In this document: positions 35,628-44,916 of the stretch, piece by piece | Layout of the letters: each line of letters opens with the position of its first letter | Numbering within the stretch: position 1 is the stretch's first letter | NCBI GenBank assembly: GCA_965237565.1 | Contig: OZ250145.1 | Location: 186,001 to 250,000, forward strand | Direction of reading: 5' to 3' | DNA: 64,000 bases | Origin: JANQSP01 sp965237565 | GTDB taxonomy: Bacteria > Bdellovibrionota > Bdellovibrionia > Bdellovibrionales > UBA1609 | The notes under the pieces: generated by a model | What the model was told of the DNA's origin: nothing | What the model saw: only the letters and a program-made list of their open reading frames with translations | Database searches by the model: none | Translations under genes and position numbers: made by a program

Positions 35628-35715
35628 GAATATGAAGTGTCTTAATTTTAAGAAGGAATATTCATACGAGATTTAGGTCCTGTTTCTAGACAAAAGTGCT
35701 ATCCTGCTTTGTGAC

Positions 35716-36996
35716 TTAAGTAGTGGAAAAAGGGAACAATGCATCCGATCCGTTGAGATATTTCCTTATGGGCAAAGGGATATGAATGGAACTATCACTT
35801 CTTTGATGGACTTCCAAGAAGCTAGCTAGTAAGCGAGGCAAAGCAATAGCTGTATTATTTAGCGTGTGACAATAATGTACTTTCCTATTTTGATCCCTGT
35901 ATCTGAGACGAGTCCTGCGTGCTTGCCAATCCAGTAGAGAAGAGCAACTATGTGTTTCAACGTACTTATTCAAGGAAGGAAACCAAGATTCAATATCATG
36001 CATTCGGTATTTCCCAGCTCCCATATCGCCTGTTGAAACAATGACCACCCGGTAAGGGATTTCTAGGACTTGCAAAATCTCTTCTGATGTTTGAAGCAAA
36101 AATTCGTGCCACTTATCTGTTTCTTCTTTGCTGTTCTCACAAATGATATATTGTTCCAATTTTACAAATTGATGAACACGCAACAAGCCCCTCACATCTC
36201 TCCCAGCACTACCCGCCTCCCTTCTGAAACAAGGGCTGAGTCCGGCCAATCGTAAAGGCAGTTGATCAAGCATCAGTATTTCCTCTCGATACAAACTATT
36301 GAGAATGACTTCAGAAGTGCCGGTTAAATAAATCTTATCTTTTTCAATATAGTAAACTTGTTCTTCTCCTTCTGGAAAATGCCCAGTCCCTATAAAGGAG
36401 GAACGATCTCCAAAATTCGGTAAGCTGAAAATTTCAAAACCTTTCCTCACAAGATAGTCTGTGCTCCAATGTATGAGAGCCTGCTCAAGCAAAACAGCTT
36501 CGTTCTTTAAGCAGTAACTACGAGAGCCACACACACTAGCCACTCTTTTAAAATCAGCCCAATTATTTTGAGTCAGAATCTCCACATGATTTTTCACCTC
36601 ACCATTTTTTTTTATTTTCCCCACTTCTCTAATCAACTTATTGAACTGATCATCCTTTCCCACGGGAGAATCTGTAGAAGGAATATTGGGAACTTGTAAC
36701 ATCAAAGATTGGAATTGATTTTTTTTCTGTTCCAAAGTGCTTTGAATTTGTGCAATTTTGTGAGAGATTTTCCGTCCCAATTCAGTGAATTTCGCTTTTT
36801 TTTCACTCGAATCAGCTTGTTGAAATTGTTGTGCGTTCTCATTCTTTAACTTTTGCGATTCTTGCAACTCTTGCTGGAGGCAACTGAGTTTTTTATCCAA
36901 TGACAAAAGGGCATCCAAATCCAAAGAAATATTTTTTTCAGCAATCGCTTGTTTGACAATTTGTGAATGAGAACGAATATACTTGATATCTAACAT
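35716..36996 (-). CDS. serS: Seryl-tRNA synthetase
   Basis: SerRS charges tRNA-Ser. The protein (426 residues from ATG 36996) has the long N-terminal antiparallel coiled coil that grips the tRNA variable arm (about residues 30-105) and then the class II core: LTGTSEVILNSLYREE, motif 2 PCFRREAGSAGRDVRGLLRVHQF and motif 3 LNNTAIALPRLLASFLE. The frame stays open to a TTG at 37032, but family members begin at MLDIKYIR, which fixes the start. A tRNA-Ser gene lies 2 kb away. Confidence 0.97.
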   Translation of the reverse strand: MLDIKYIRSHSQIVKQAIAEKNISLDLDALLSLDKKLSCLQQELQESQKLKNENAQQFQQADSSEKKAKFTELGRKISHKIAQIQSTLEQKKNQFQSLMLQVPNIPSTDSPVGKDDQFNKLIREVGKIKKNGEVKNHVEILTQNNWADFKRVASVCGSRSYCLKNEAVLLEQALIHWSTDYLVRKGFEIFSLPNFGDRSSFIGTGHFPEGEEQVYYIEKDKIYLTGTSEVILNSLYREEILMLDQLPLRLAGLSPCFRREAGSAGRDVRGLLRVHQFVKLEQYIICENSKEETDKWHEFLLQTSEEILQVLEIPYRVVIVSTGDMGAGKYRMHDIESWFPSLNKYVETHSCSSLLDWQARRTRLRYRDQNRKVHYCHTLNNTAIALPRLLASFLEVHQRSDSSIHIPLPIRKYLNGSDALFPFSTT

Positions 36997-37073
36997 ATCC
37001 GAGTAGTTAAAAGGTGAGTGCAAAGAGGTCAAGGAAAATAAATACCTCCAGCCGTTAAAGTGTTAGGAAGAAA

Positions 37074-37664
37074 ATGAATGAAATAAAAATCATTTTGGCG
37101 AGCGGATCAGCTTCTAGAAAACAACAGTTGATAGACTTGGGCTTCCCATTCGCAGTGCAAGCCTCTCATCTGAATGAAAATCTGCTAAAACAAACAAATC
37201 TTTCCCCGTTTGAGAAATGCCAAAAAATTGCACAAGCCAAAGTAGAAAAAGTGGCAAAAAAGTACCCCGAAGCTCTTATCTTGGGAGGAGATCAAATGGC
37301 TGTGTTGGGGGACCAAATTTTTGATAAACCCTTCACAGTTGAAAAGGCTGTTCAATCTCTGATGAAATTACAAGGCAAAACTCACAAACTTTTTACAGCT
37401 CTGCACATGTGCTACAAAGAAAAATCCTTCAATCATTTGGAAGTGAATGGTATGCACATGAGGAAATTAACAAAAGAACAAATTAGAAAATATGTAGACA
37501 TAGCCCAGCCCTTACAATGTGCAGGCTCTTATGCCCTAGAGAGATATGGGCTGACTCTATTTGAAAAAATCGAAACAAACGACCAGAGTGCTATCATTGG
37601 TTTTCCTCTCATAACCCTCATCAACCAACTCATAAAATGGAACATTCCCCTACCGTTTTTATAA
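37074..37664 (+). CDS. maf: Maf-family nucleoside triphosphate pyrophosphatase
   Basis: Maf proteins hydrolyse non-canonical or pyrimidine nucleoside triphosphates and are linked to septum control. The 196-residue product starts with the substrate-binding IILASGSASRKQQL and has ILGGDQMAV (catalytic Asp) and DKPFTVEKAVQSLMKLQGKTH. A late YALERYG and a C-terminal IIGFPL also fit. It is read away from serS, with AGGA 8 bases upstream of the ATG. Confidence 0.93.
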   Translation: MNEIKIILASGSASRKQQLIDLGFPFAVQASHLNENLLKQTNLSPFEKCQKIAQAKVEKVAKKYPEALILGGDQMAVLGDQIFDKPFTVEKAVQSLMKLQGKTHKLFTALHMCYKEKSFNHLEVNGMHMRKLTKEQIRKYVDIAQPLQCAGSYALERYGLTLFEKIETNDQSAIIGFPLITLINQLIKWNIPLPFL

Positions 37665-37748
37665 AACAGGCAACTGAGAAAGACGCCACCAAAGATTTCA
37701 AAAAGTACTTGTCTTTTACCCCTTCAAACATTAGCGTAGCCCGTTGAT

Positions 37749-38825
37749 ATGCCTCGTTGGACATACTTTCACGATCTAGATCCCTTCATCATTCAATTCA
37801 CTGAAAATATAGGAATACGCTGGTATTCCATGGCCTATATAGTGGGATTTTTTATTAGCTACCTATTGGTGAAGCACTTTTTGACCAGAACAAAAACCAC
37901 TCCTTTATCTAAAGAAAATTTGGCTGATATAGTTGTATGGGCAGCTTTTGGTCTGATCATTGGCGGGCGAGTGGGCTATGCTCTTTTTTACGACAGCAGT
38001 CTTTTTTCCACCTTTGATTCCCGTTTTCCTTATTGGGAGCTACTAAAAATCTATCATGGAGGATTGGCTAGTCATGGAGCAATCATCGGTCTTATTTTGG
38101 GGGTGATTTTTTTCGCAAGAAAAAGAAATTTTCCCGTATACCATTGTCTCGACATAATTGGATTTGGAGCTGGTATTGGCATTTTTTTGGGGAGACTCGC
38201 CAATTTTGTCAATGGAGAACTCTACGGGCGAGTGATTACAGGAAATCCATTCATCGCTGTCCAGTTTCCACAAGAGATGATGTTGTGGGTTGCAGAAAAA
38301 AAAACAGAGTACTTAAAAGACATCACTGAAGCTGTTGTTGCTTTGAAAGACAAAATAGATCTCACGGGTGATCAATGGCAAAATCTTATTTACCAATTTG
38401 AATCCACGGGCCAAGGGAGGGGGCAGATTTATTTTGTGATTCAATCTCTTCTAAAAGCTTGTGAAGAAGGAAACAAAGCAGTCATACAATCTTTAAAAGA
38501 AGTGATTTCCTATAGGTATCCTTCACAAATTTACCAAGCCGTTTTGGAAGGTCTTTTGCCTTTTTTGATTGTATGGTTTTTTTGGAGAAAAAAGGCCAGA
38601 AAACCAGGTGTGATTGCCGGATTGTGGGCCATTAGTTATGCCGTGATGCGAATCGTGGGAGAACAATTTCGACTACCAGATGCTCAACTAGGTTTTCGAG
38701 CCTTGGGTTTAACGCGAGGACAGTGGTTGAGTGTGACCATGCTGGTGTTGGTATGTATTTACTTTGTTTTGGTATTCAGAAACAAGAGTAGCCAAAAATT
38801 TGGTGGCTGGAATTCTCGTTCATAA
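37749..38825 (+). CDS. lgt: Prolipoprotein diacylglyceryl transferase with internal insertion
   Basis: Lgt adds diacylglycerol to the lipobox Cys of prelipoproteins, the first step in lipoprotein maturation. The multi-spanning protein has the signature IRWYSMAYIVGF, GGRVGYALFY, YHGGLASHGA (essential His) and GRLANFVNGELYGR, and later RYPSQIYQAVLEG and GLTRGQW. At 358 residues it is long for Lgt: a charged, helical segment at about residues 172-255 replaces a loop usually 20-30 residues long. At least five lipoprotein substrates are encoded in this window. Confidence 0.95.
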   Translation: MPRWTYFHDLDPFIIQFTENIGIRWYSMAYIVGFFISYLLVKHFLTRTKTTPLSKENLADIVVWAAFGLIIGGRVGYALFYDSSLFSTFDSRFPYWELLKIYHGGLASHGAIIGLILGVIFFARKRNFPVYHCLDIIGFGAGIGIFLGRLANFVNGELYGRVITGNPFIAVQFPQEMMLWVAEKKTEYLKDITEAVVALKDKIDLTGDQWQNLIYQFESTGQGRGQIYFVIQSLLKACEEGNKAVIQSLKEVISYRYPSQIYQAVLEGLLPFLIVWFFWRKKARKPGVIAGLWAISYAVMRIVGEQFRLPDAQLGFRALGLTRGQWLSVTMLVLVCIYFVLVFRNKSSQKFGGWNSRS

Positions 38826-38847
38826 AATCACATTGAATACAAAAAAT

Positions 38848-38940
38848 TGGCGGAGGGAGAGGGATTCGAACCCTCGGTACGAGTGATCCCCGTACGGTTA
38901 TTTAGCAAACAACTGGTTTCAGCCACTCACCCATCCCTCC
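38848..38940 (-). tRNA. tRNA-Ser (GCT anticodon)
   Basis: Read on the minus strand, the acceptor stem GGAGGGA pairs with TCCCTCC, the anticodon loop reads TTGCTAA with GCT, and there is a long variable arm (CGTACGGGG ... CTCGTACG) as expected for serine. The T arm has GGTTCGAATCC. A G discriminator is followed by an encoded CCA at 38850-38848. Confidence 0.96.
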
Positions 38941-38952
38941 ATCTCGATTCCG

Positions 38953-38981
38953 AGAATGCCACAGCACCGACAGGGAATCAA
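38953..38981 (-). promoter_or_regulatory. Putative promoter of tRNA-Ser
   Basis: On the minus strand TTGATT (38981-38976), a 17-base spacer and CATTCT (38958-38953), preceded by TGG, lie 12 bases before the tRNA 5' end. Confidence 0.4.
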
Positions 38982-39009
38982 GCGAGACTACTTTAGCTTT
39001 ATTTTCGAT

Positions 39010-39038
39010 TTCAAGGAATTCACAAAAGATGTTATAGT
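39010..39038 (+). promoter_or_regulatory. Promoter of tRNA-Arg
   Basis: TTCAAG at 39010-39015, a 17-base spacer and TATAGT at 39033-39038 form a sigma-70 type promoter; TGT before the -10 makes it extended. It ends 14 bases before the mature tRNA 5' end. Confidence 0.62.
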
Positions 39039-39052
39039 GATTCTACTATTTT

Positions 39053-39126
39053 GCGCCCGTAGCTTAGCTGGATAGAGTACCTGACTACGGATCAGGAGGT
39101 CGGAGGTTCGAATCCTTCCGGGCGCG
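39053..39126 (+). tRNA. tRNA-Arg (ACG anticodon)
   Basis: The acceptor GCGCCCG pairs with CGGGCGC, the D arm is AGCTTAGCTGGATAGAG, the anticodon loop CTACGGA carries ACG (wobble A expected to become inosine), and the T arm has GGTTCGAATCC. The discriminator G is followed by TTG, so CCA is not encoded and must be added. Confidence 0.96.
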
Positions 39127-39176
39127 TTGATTCCAAAGTGATTTTTGCTCCCAAACTAAAAAATTCTAACAACAAT

Positions 39177-39833
39177 TTATTTCCAATTGATTTTCATATT
39201 TTCAAATTTTGGTTTCTCATCAGGATCAATGGGTTCCAAAATCACTTTTAGATCTTCTGTAAAATGAACTTTAAATCCTTGCTCTTTCGCCGCTGCGATA
39301 AAGTATTCAACAAATTGTCTTTTCTGCTCATCATTTTTATCTTTTAAATATTTTTCCAACCACTCTCTATTTTCTATTTGCCTGCCGATTATATCTTCCG
39401 GATCCTCATAAAGATCATTTACAAATGGCTTTTCATCTAGATCTTTGGCTATTGATTGAATCTTTCGGTTCTCTGGAAAGATAGCTCCCATATCCAGCGA
39501 GGGAACGGTGGGTCCCAAAGGATCAATCTCACCTATTGGCTCAGCATTTATTTGCTCCAATTTTTTTTCTTGAATTCGAATGTCGGTCTTGATCTTGAGT
39601 TCCGCTTGACGCTGACTGATTCTCTCTTCAAGAGTGTATGGTTCATCAACAGGTTCACTCAGAGATCGCACATTCAGAGTATTTTTCTCATCATAAAATT
39701 CATGAACGAAAAAACCAGCCACAAAAAGGAAGCAAAGAAGGAAAAAAAGTCGCAAAAAGTTTACATTCTTTTTGGTAGATCTAAGCTCACTTTGCCTAAT
39801 ATTTTTTTTCATCTTTTTTTTATAAAAAGACAT
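39177..39833 (-). CDS. Membrane-anchored periplasmic protein of unknown function
   Basis: The 218-residue protein has a basic N-terminus, one hydrophobic segment at about residues 25-43 (LRLFFLLCFLFVAGFF) and then a strongly charged soluble region: a predicted coiled coil (ERISQRQAELKIKTDIRIQEKKLEQ), an Ile/Pro-containing linker and a small alpha/beta tail (REWLEKYLKDKNDEQKRQFVEYFI). No family is recognised. GAGG 6 bases upstream supports the ATG. It lies between tRNA-Arg and grxB, convergent with the tRNA and divergent from grxB. Confidence 0.65.
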   Translation of the reverse strand: MSFYKKKMKKNIRQSELRSTKKNVNFLRLFFLLCFLFVAGFFVHEFYDEKNTLNVRSLSEPVDEPYTLEERISQRQAELKIKTDIRIQEKKLEQINAEPIGEIDPLGPTVPSLDMGAIFPENRKIQSIAKDLDEKPFVNDLYEDPEDIIGRQIENREWLEKYLKDKNDEQKRQFVEYFIAAAKEQGFKVHFTEDLKVILEPIDPDEKPKFENMKINWK

Positions 39834-39947
39834 GTTTGCCTCTTTATTTTATCATAATAAAACACTGCCCTTCCTTGTCGGTTGATCCCTTATCAATCTA
39901 AAATAACTATTGACCCTGATGGATAAAAATTTATACGATCCCTCACA

Positions 39948-40607
39948 ATGATGAATCTATATATTTATGATCACTGTCCTTATTGTGTGAAAGCACGTAT
40001 GATTTTTGGAATTAAAAACCAAAAAAAACATTTGGTCACCTTGGCAAACGATGATGAGAAAACCCCGTCTAAAATGATTGGAAAAAAAATGGTCCCCATT
40101 TTGGAAAAAGCTCCCAAGGAATACATGCCAGAAAGCTTGGATATTATTCGATACGTTGATGAACTCTCTCCGCCCACTCAAGTGAAATGGGAGGAGGATC
40201 CTTCTTTGCTACAAATATTTGGCAACTGTCATATGAGTTATCGTTCTCTCGTCATGCCCCGATGGGTGAATACAGAGATGGAAGAGTTTCAAACTCCAGA
40301 GGCAAGAAAATACTTCCAAAACAGAGTCGAAAAACTCCTAGGACAGTCTTTTGATGAGGCTCATAAAAATACTTCCTCTTTTAAAGAGGAGATTGAAAAT
40401 CATTTGGTGAAAATATCTGAATTGTTTCCAGCAAAAAATCACTGGTACAAAGGAACTGATTTGAGTCTAAATGATTTTCACCTATTTGCTTTTTTGAGAG
40501 CCTTATCTATTGTCAAGGGTCTTTGTTTTCCAAGCTCCTTGAGAAGTTATATGGAAAGATGCGAAAAGGAATGCAAAATTCCTTTACATTTTTCCATGGC
40601 TAGCTAA
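39948..40607 (+). CDS. grxB: Glutaredoxin 2-type (GrxB) protein
   Basis: GrxB is a glutathione-dependent disulfide reductase with a glutathione-transferase-like fold. The 219-residue protein has a thioredoxin-like N-terminus with active-site CPYC in YIYDHCPYC, the glutathione-binding KMVPIL with the cis-Pro, and ESLDIIRYVDE, then an all-helical C-terminal domain. Two ATGs are adjacent; starting at 39951 places the active Cys at position 9, as in E. coli Grx2. The 3' end converges on ggt with 16 bases between. Confidence 0.9.
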   Translation: MMNLYIYDHCPYCVKARMIFGIKNQKKHLVTLANDDEKTPSKMIGKKMVPILEKAPKEYMPESLDIIRYVDELSPPTQVKWEEDPSLLQIFGNCHMSYRSLVMPRWVNTEMEEFQTPEARKYFQNRVEKLLGQSFDEAHKNTSSFKEEIENHLVKISELFPAKNHWYKGTDLSLNDFHLFAFLRALSIVKGLCFPSSLRSYMERCEKECKIPLHFSMAS

Positions 40608-40623
40608 TTTGATGATTCAATCT

Positions 40624-42279
40624 CTAATGACCACCGGCCATGCCCTCACCACGATGATCAAAAGCTCCTTCTAAAAAATTTCCTTCCTGATCTGTAGCCA
40701 CAGCATAAATTTTAGCTATAGAATCTCGTTTTTTCAATTGGTATCCTAGCCTTTTCAAAGCTTCTAAAACAGAGGGAAAAAATCTATTTTTTTCATAATA
40801 AAGAATACGAGGCAAAAACTGGTGATGAATGCGAGGAGCTTGTATCGCTTCGTCCAAATCAAAATTATTTATCAAGTGGCGATACAATACTTGGAAAACA
40901 GAACTGATGATCATTGGTCCTCCGGACCCTCCCAAAACCATTCTCACTTTTCCTTCCTTTTTCACAAGGGTTGGACTCATTGAACTCAAAGGTCTGTGCC
41001 CGCCACGCACCTCATTGTTTTTGCCTTGAATCAAACCAAATTGATTGGGCTGACCCGGTCGTGTATTGAAATCATCCATCTGATTGTTCAAAACGATGCC
41101 ATATTTACTTGTCACAATTGAAGAGCCGTAAATTCCGTTTAAAGTTAAGGTCATTGAAACAGCCTGATTCTTATCATTCATCAAGGAAAAGTGAGTGGTC
41201 TCAGTGGATTCAGTGGATTCACTCGGCAGTGCATTTGGATTTAAAGGTGGAAGATTAACCACTTTTTTGAAAGAAAATCGAGAGACTAATTTTTTTAAAT
41301 TATCATGAGATAGCCAACTGGGATCACCCATTGAATTAGACAGATCTCCCATTTGAATTCTGGGTCGGAAGGCAAAGGATAAAATCCCTCCCATAGAATG
41401 CCACTCTCTTATACTGTAAAGATCAGGCGTTTGCTTATTCATTAAACGGGTCAATTGGATAGCCCTTGCTACAATCAAACCTCCTGAGCTAGGAAGAGGC
41501 ATGCCATAGAACTCAAAACCAAATATTTGCGAGAAAATGGGACGCAACCAATCTACTTGATAATTTTCTAAATCATCTGCTGTCATTATTCCTTTATTGG
41601 CTTTCACAGCTTCGATAACATCTGTTCCAATGGGACCCCCATAAAAAGCTGACCGACCGGATGTAGCCAAAATACGTAAGGCTTTAGCCAACCGCTTTTG
41701 CCTTAACACCTCATTAGGGGGGTAAGGGTTTCCGTCTCTACGAAGAAAAATAGTTTTCCCATTTGGACCAAATTTTTTTGCACTTTTCCTTGTACGATCA
41801 AACCAATCTCCTGAAACAGGAAAACCTTTTTCAGCCAATTGAATAGCTGGTCTCAATAATACCTTCCAAGGAAGAGATCCATATTTTTTATGAATCGCCC
41901 AAAGTCCATCCACAAAACCCGGCACCCCAACAGCCGCTCCTCCGGTGAGAGAAGAGAGACCACTTTTCACATAAAAATCAGGAGTCATTTTAGACGGAGC
42001 CACTTCACGAAAATCCAAAGCCTCAACCTCATCTTTGTTTGCAATGAGAGCGAAACCACCACAAGCTAAAGAGACAAAATAGGGATGTGTCACACTTAAA
42101 GTGAAGGCTCCAGCAATAGTGGAATCAAAGATATTACCTTTTTTATTATGAATCTCTTGAACCGTTTTCACCAAATAGGGAGAAGGCCCAGATACAATAA
42201 TTTTTTGAGCCTTTGTTACTTGAGCGAAAACAGGAAACAGAAAGAAACTCAGCCACAAACAGAAAATGTATTGAATCAT
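40624..42279 (-). CDS. ggt: Gamma-glutamyltransferase precursor
   Basis: GGT cleaves glutathione and other gamma-glutamyl compounds in the periplasm. The 551-residue protein has a signal peptide ending FPVFAQ. It contains the self-cleavage site ETTHFS, whose Thr (residue 361) becomes the N-terminal nucleophile of the small subunit. It also has MPLPSSGG and the GGSGGPMI region binding the gamma-glutamyl group. The start is ATG 42279, because AGGAGG lies 7 bases upstream; the ATG at 42285 is too close to it. Paired with the convergent grxB it suggests glutathione use. It ends the minus-strand run that follows the cell-wall cluster. Confidence 0.95.
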   Translation of the reverse strand: MIQYIFCLWLSFFLFPVFAQVTKAQKIIVSGPSPYLVKTVQEIHNKKGNIFDSTIAGAFTLSVTHPYFVSLACGGFALIANKDEVEALDFREVAPSKMTPDFYVKSGLSSLTGGAAVGVPGFVDGLWAIHKKYGSLPWKVLLRPAIQLAEKGFPVSGDWFDRTRKSAKKFGPNGKTIFLRRDGNPYPPNEVLRQKRLAKALRILATSGRSAFYGGPIGTDVIEAVKANKGIMTADDLENYQVDWLRPIFSQIFGFEFYGMPLPSSGGLIVARAIQLTRLMNKQTPDLYSIREWHSMGGILSFAFRPRIQMGDLSNSMGDPSWLSHDNLKKLVSRFSFKKVVNLPPLNPNALPSESTESTETTHFSLMNDKNQAVSMTLTLNGIYGSSIVTSKYGIVLNNQMDDFNTRPGQPNQFGLIQGKNNEVRGGHRPLSSMSPTLVKKEGKVRMVLGGSGGPMIISSVFQVLYRHLINNFDLDEAIQAPRIHHQFLPRILYYEKNRFFPSVLEALKRLGYQLKKRDSIAKIYAVATDQEGNFLEGAFDHRGEGMAGGH

Positions 42280-42347
42280 ATCCATACCTCCTTGACGCTT
42301 CTTAGATTATTCTTAATTCTTTGTTTTTTGTTCCCTTGGTATTTTTA

Positions 42348-43730
42348 TTAATTAAATCGATTTATCAAATTTTCGAAGACCTGTCCTCTCTCTTCATAAG
42401 AGTTAAAAATATCAAAACTTGGACAGCCGGGAGAGAGCAAAACAATATCTCCAATGCGAGATTTTTGGTACGCAATCAAAACAGCTTCTTCAAAAGTGCC
42501 AACCACAAAAGTTTCTGAATAATCTCCAATTTGCCGATTGATTTTTTCTTTTGCTTCACCAACCAAAATGAGATTTTTAACCTTTCGCTGAATTCTTTCT
42601 ATAAGAGGCCTATAGTTCAAGCCCATGTCCTTGCCTCCCATAATGAGAATAATATTTTCATCAAATACATCTATAGCCTTCATCACGGCATGAACATTTG
42701 TGGCCTTGGAATCATTATAAAAACTCACCCCTCCTACTTTTCTCACATAACTCAAACGATGAGGCCTGCCTTTATAAGAAGAAATGACTTTTTGAACATT
42801 CTCCCAATTGGCACCATTTGGACGAGCAGCCAAAATCGCAGCCATTATATTTTCATGCGAATGCTGGCCCAGCATCTGATTGTTTTCAATGCTGTAGTAC
42901 TCAATCCCAGGACCAATTCGCACTTGTATTTGGTTGTCAATCAATACAGCTCCTCCAATCTTCATAATTTGAGAAGTCAGTGCTTTCTTTCTAGAAAAAT
43001 AGAACAAACGTCCTTTTTGAACAACTGGATCACGAGCCAGTTCCAAAATCGCTTTGTCATCTGCATTTAAAATGCTGGTGGTTTGCACCTTTGTGTTTTT
43101 AAATATCCGCCTTTTTGCATTCACATATTCTTCCATACTACGATAACGATCCAAATGATCCTCGGCCAAATTGGTAAAAACAATATTATGAGGCGACATT
43201 TCTTTTACATGCTCCAACATAAAACTGGAAGCCTCCACGACCAAAATATCTGCTTTCCTGCCACTATATAGGTATTCACTTAGTGGCTCACCAAAATTAC
43301 CACCAGCCCAAGGATTCAAGCCAGAAGCTTTGAGCGACTGATAGATGAGATCAGAGGTTGTAGTTTTTCCATTAGTGCCTGTTACAACCAACAAAGGTTC
43401 TTTCACAAAGCGAGAACAAAATTCAAATTCACCGGTTACTTCGACACCTTGAGAATTCACATACTCAAATAACTTAAGATGCGAAGGAATGCCTGGACTC
43501 AAAATAACATAATCTTTGTTCAAAAAAGTTTTTGGTGTATGGCCTTCTAATTCCAAATGGATCGTTAAATCTTCTACTTGTTCCAAGTATCGAGTGAGTT
43601 CAGCTTCTGATTTATGATCACTGATTGTTACTTCTGCTCCATATTTCACAAGAAAATGGGCAAGAGACACTCCTGTTTTTGCCAAACCCACAATGAGAAT
43701 TTTTTTTCCTTTTAATTCAGATAATTCCAA
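42348..43730 (-). CDS. murD: UDP-N-acetylmuramoylalanine--D-glutamate ligase
   Basis: MurD adds D-glutamate to UDP-MurNAc-L-Ala in peptidoglycan synthesis. The 460-residue protein has an N-terminal Rossmann-like UDP domain (ILIVGLAKTGVSLA), ATP loop GTNGKTTT at 118-125, the NLAEDHLDRY motif, the YNDSKATNVHAV motif and a C-terminal domain with LLSPGCPSFDIFNSYEERG. The start is TTG at 43730 with AGGAG 6 bases upstream. It is the last gene of the cell-wall cluster here; ftsW, murG and murC do not follow. Confidence 0.97.
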   Translation of the reverse strand: MELSELKGKKILIVGLAKTGVSLAHFLVKYGAEVTISDHKSEAELTRYLEQVEDLTIHLELEGHTPKTFLNKDYVILSPGIPSHLKLFEYVNSQGVEVTGEFEFCSRFVKEPLLVVTGTNGKTTTSDLIYQSLKASGLNPWAGGNFGEPLSEYLYSGRKADILVVEASSFMLEHVKEMSPHNIVFTNLAEDHLDRYRSMEEYVNAKRRIFKNTKVQTTSILNADDKAILELARDPVVQKGRLFYFSRKKALTSQIMKIGGAVLIDNQIQVRIGPGIEYYSIENNQMLGQHSHENIMAAILAARPNGANWENVQKVISSYKGRPHRLSYVRKVGGVSFYNDSKATNVHAVMKAIDVFDENIILIMGGKDMGLNYRPLIERIQRKVKNLILVGEAKEKINRQIGDYSETFVVGTFEEAVLIAYQKSRIGDIVLLSPGCPSFDIFNSYEERGQVFENLINRFN

Positions 43731-43828
43731 AATGCACTCCTAATTTTTTCCAATCTGACAATAAAAATTCCCCCTTTTTCGTTTAAACAATTTCAAAACA
43801 AACCCACCCTTTTTACAAGCAAAATGAT

Positions 43829-44905
43829 TTACCGTAATTTCAAAGTAGCTAAGCTGATAACAGCTAGCAAACAAGCAACGATCCAAAAACGAACAATGAT
43901 TTTTGCTTCGTCCATACCCTTTAATTCAAAATGATGATGAAGTGGAGCCATAAAAAAAATTCTTCTACGAGTCAATTTAAAAGTCAGAACTTGTAAAATA
44001 ACAGACAAAGCTTCTGCCACAAAAACACCTCCCAAAATCAAGAGAAGAAGTTCATTTTTACTGAACACAGCTACCGTTCCTAAGAAGGCTCCTAAGCTCA
44101 AACTACCCACATCACCCATGAATATTTGTGCCGGATAAGAGTTATACCACAAAAAACCCAAGCCTCCGGCAACAACTGCTACAGCCAAGGGAACAATCTC
44201 GCCTGCCCCAGCTACAAAAGGAATCCCTAGGTAAAGAGCCACATTGAAATGACCTGCCACATAGGCAAAAACAGCTAAAGCCCCTGCACAAACCATAACA
44301 GGAACAATTGCAAGACCATCCAAACCATCTGTGAGATTCACGGCATTGGCACAACCAGTAATCACAAGACTGCCAAAAATGATATAGAACCAAGAAAGAT
44401 CAAAAAACAAATCCTTAAAAAAGGGAACATACAAGGTGGATTCTATTTGGGCAGTGTGAAGCAAAACTGCAAGCATAGTGGATGAAATAGCAAACTCATA
44501 GAGCAAACGATAGCGTGGAGGAATCCCTTTAAAATTTTTCCATCGGCTTTTTAGCAGATCATCCCAAAATCCCACGGCACCAAAGCCAACTAGCATAGCT
44601 AAGGATCCCCATACTAATGGCTGTGATAAATCCACCCACAAAAAGGAAGTAAATAAAAGAGCAAATAAAACCAGACCTCCTCCCATGGTTGGCGTCCCAC
44701 TTTTTTTCTGATGAGAGTCAGGGCCATCTGTATTGATCTTCTCGCCAAAAGCTTTTTTGTTTAACTTTCTGATAAAGTAGGGTGCAAAAAGCCAACAGAT
44801 AAGAAAAGAAGTTAAGAATGATAAAAATGAACGGAAAGTAATGTAACGAAAAACATTAAACCCTGAAATAAAATCAGATAAGTCAAACAGCCATTTATAA
44901 ACCAT
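43829..44905 (-). CDS. mraY: Phospho-N-acetylmuramoyl-pentapeptide transferase
   Basis: MraY moves phospho-MurNAc-pentapeptide to undecaprenyl phosphate, forming lipid I. The 358-residue protein has about ten membrane helices. It shows KKSGTPTMGG, the NLTDGLDGLA active-site loop, FMGDVGSLSLGA with the metal-binding Asp, and the PLHHHFELKG His cluster. Spacing is 11 bases from murF; 98 bases separate it from murD. Confidence 0.97.
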   Translation of the reverse strand: MVYKWLFDLSDFISGFNVFRYITFRSFLSFLTSFLICWLFAPYFIRKLNKKAFGEKINTDGPDSHQKKSGTPTMGGGLVLFALLFTSFLWVDLSQPLVWGSLAMLVGFGAVGFWDDLLKSRWKNFKGIPPRYRLLYEFAISSTMLAVLLHTAQIESTLYVPFFKDLFFDLSWFYIIFGSLVITGCANAVNLTDGLDGLAIVPVMVCAGALAVFAYVAGHFNVALYLGIPFVAGAGEIVPLAVAVVAGGLGFLWYNSYPAQIFMGDVGSLSLGAFLGTVAVFSKNELLLLILGGVFVAEALSVILQVLTFKLTRRRIFFMAPLHHHFELKGMDEAKIIVRFWIVACLLAVISLATLKLR

Positions 44906-44916
44906 AGAATCAAGCC

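Noticed and set aside
42531..43070. 179-residue plus-strand open frame opposite murD
   Set aside because: murD is unambiguous over the same bases and the antisense product shows no recognisable domain.
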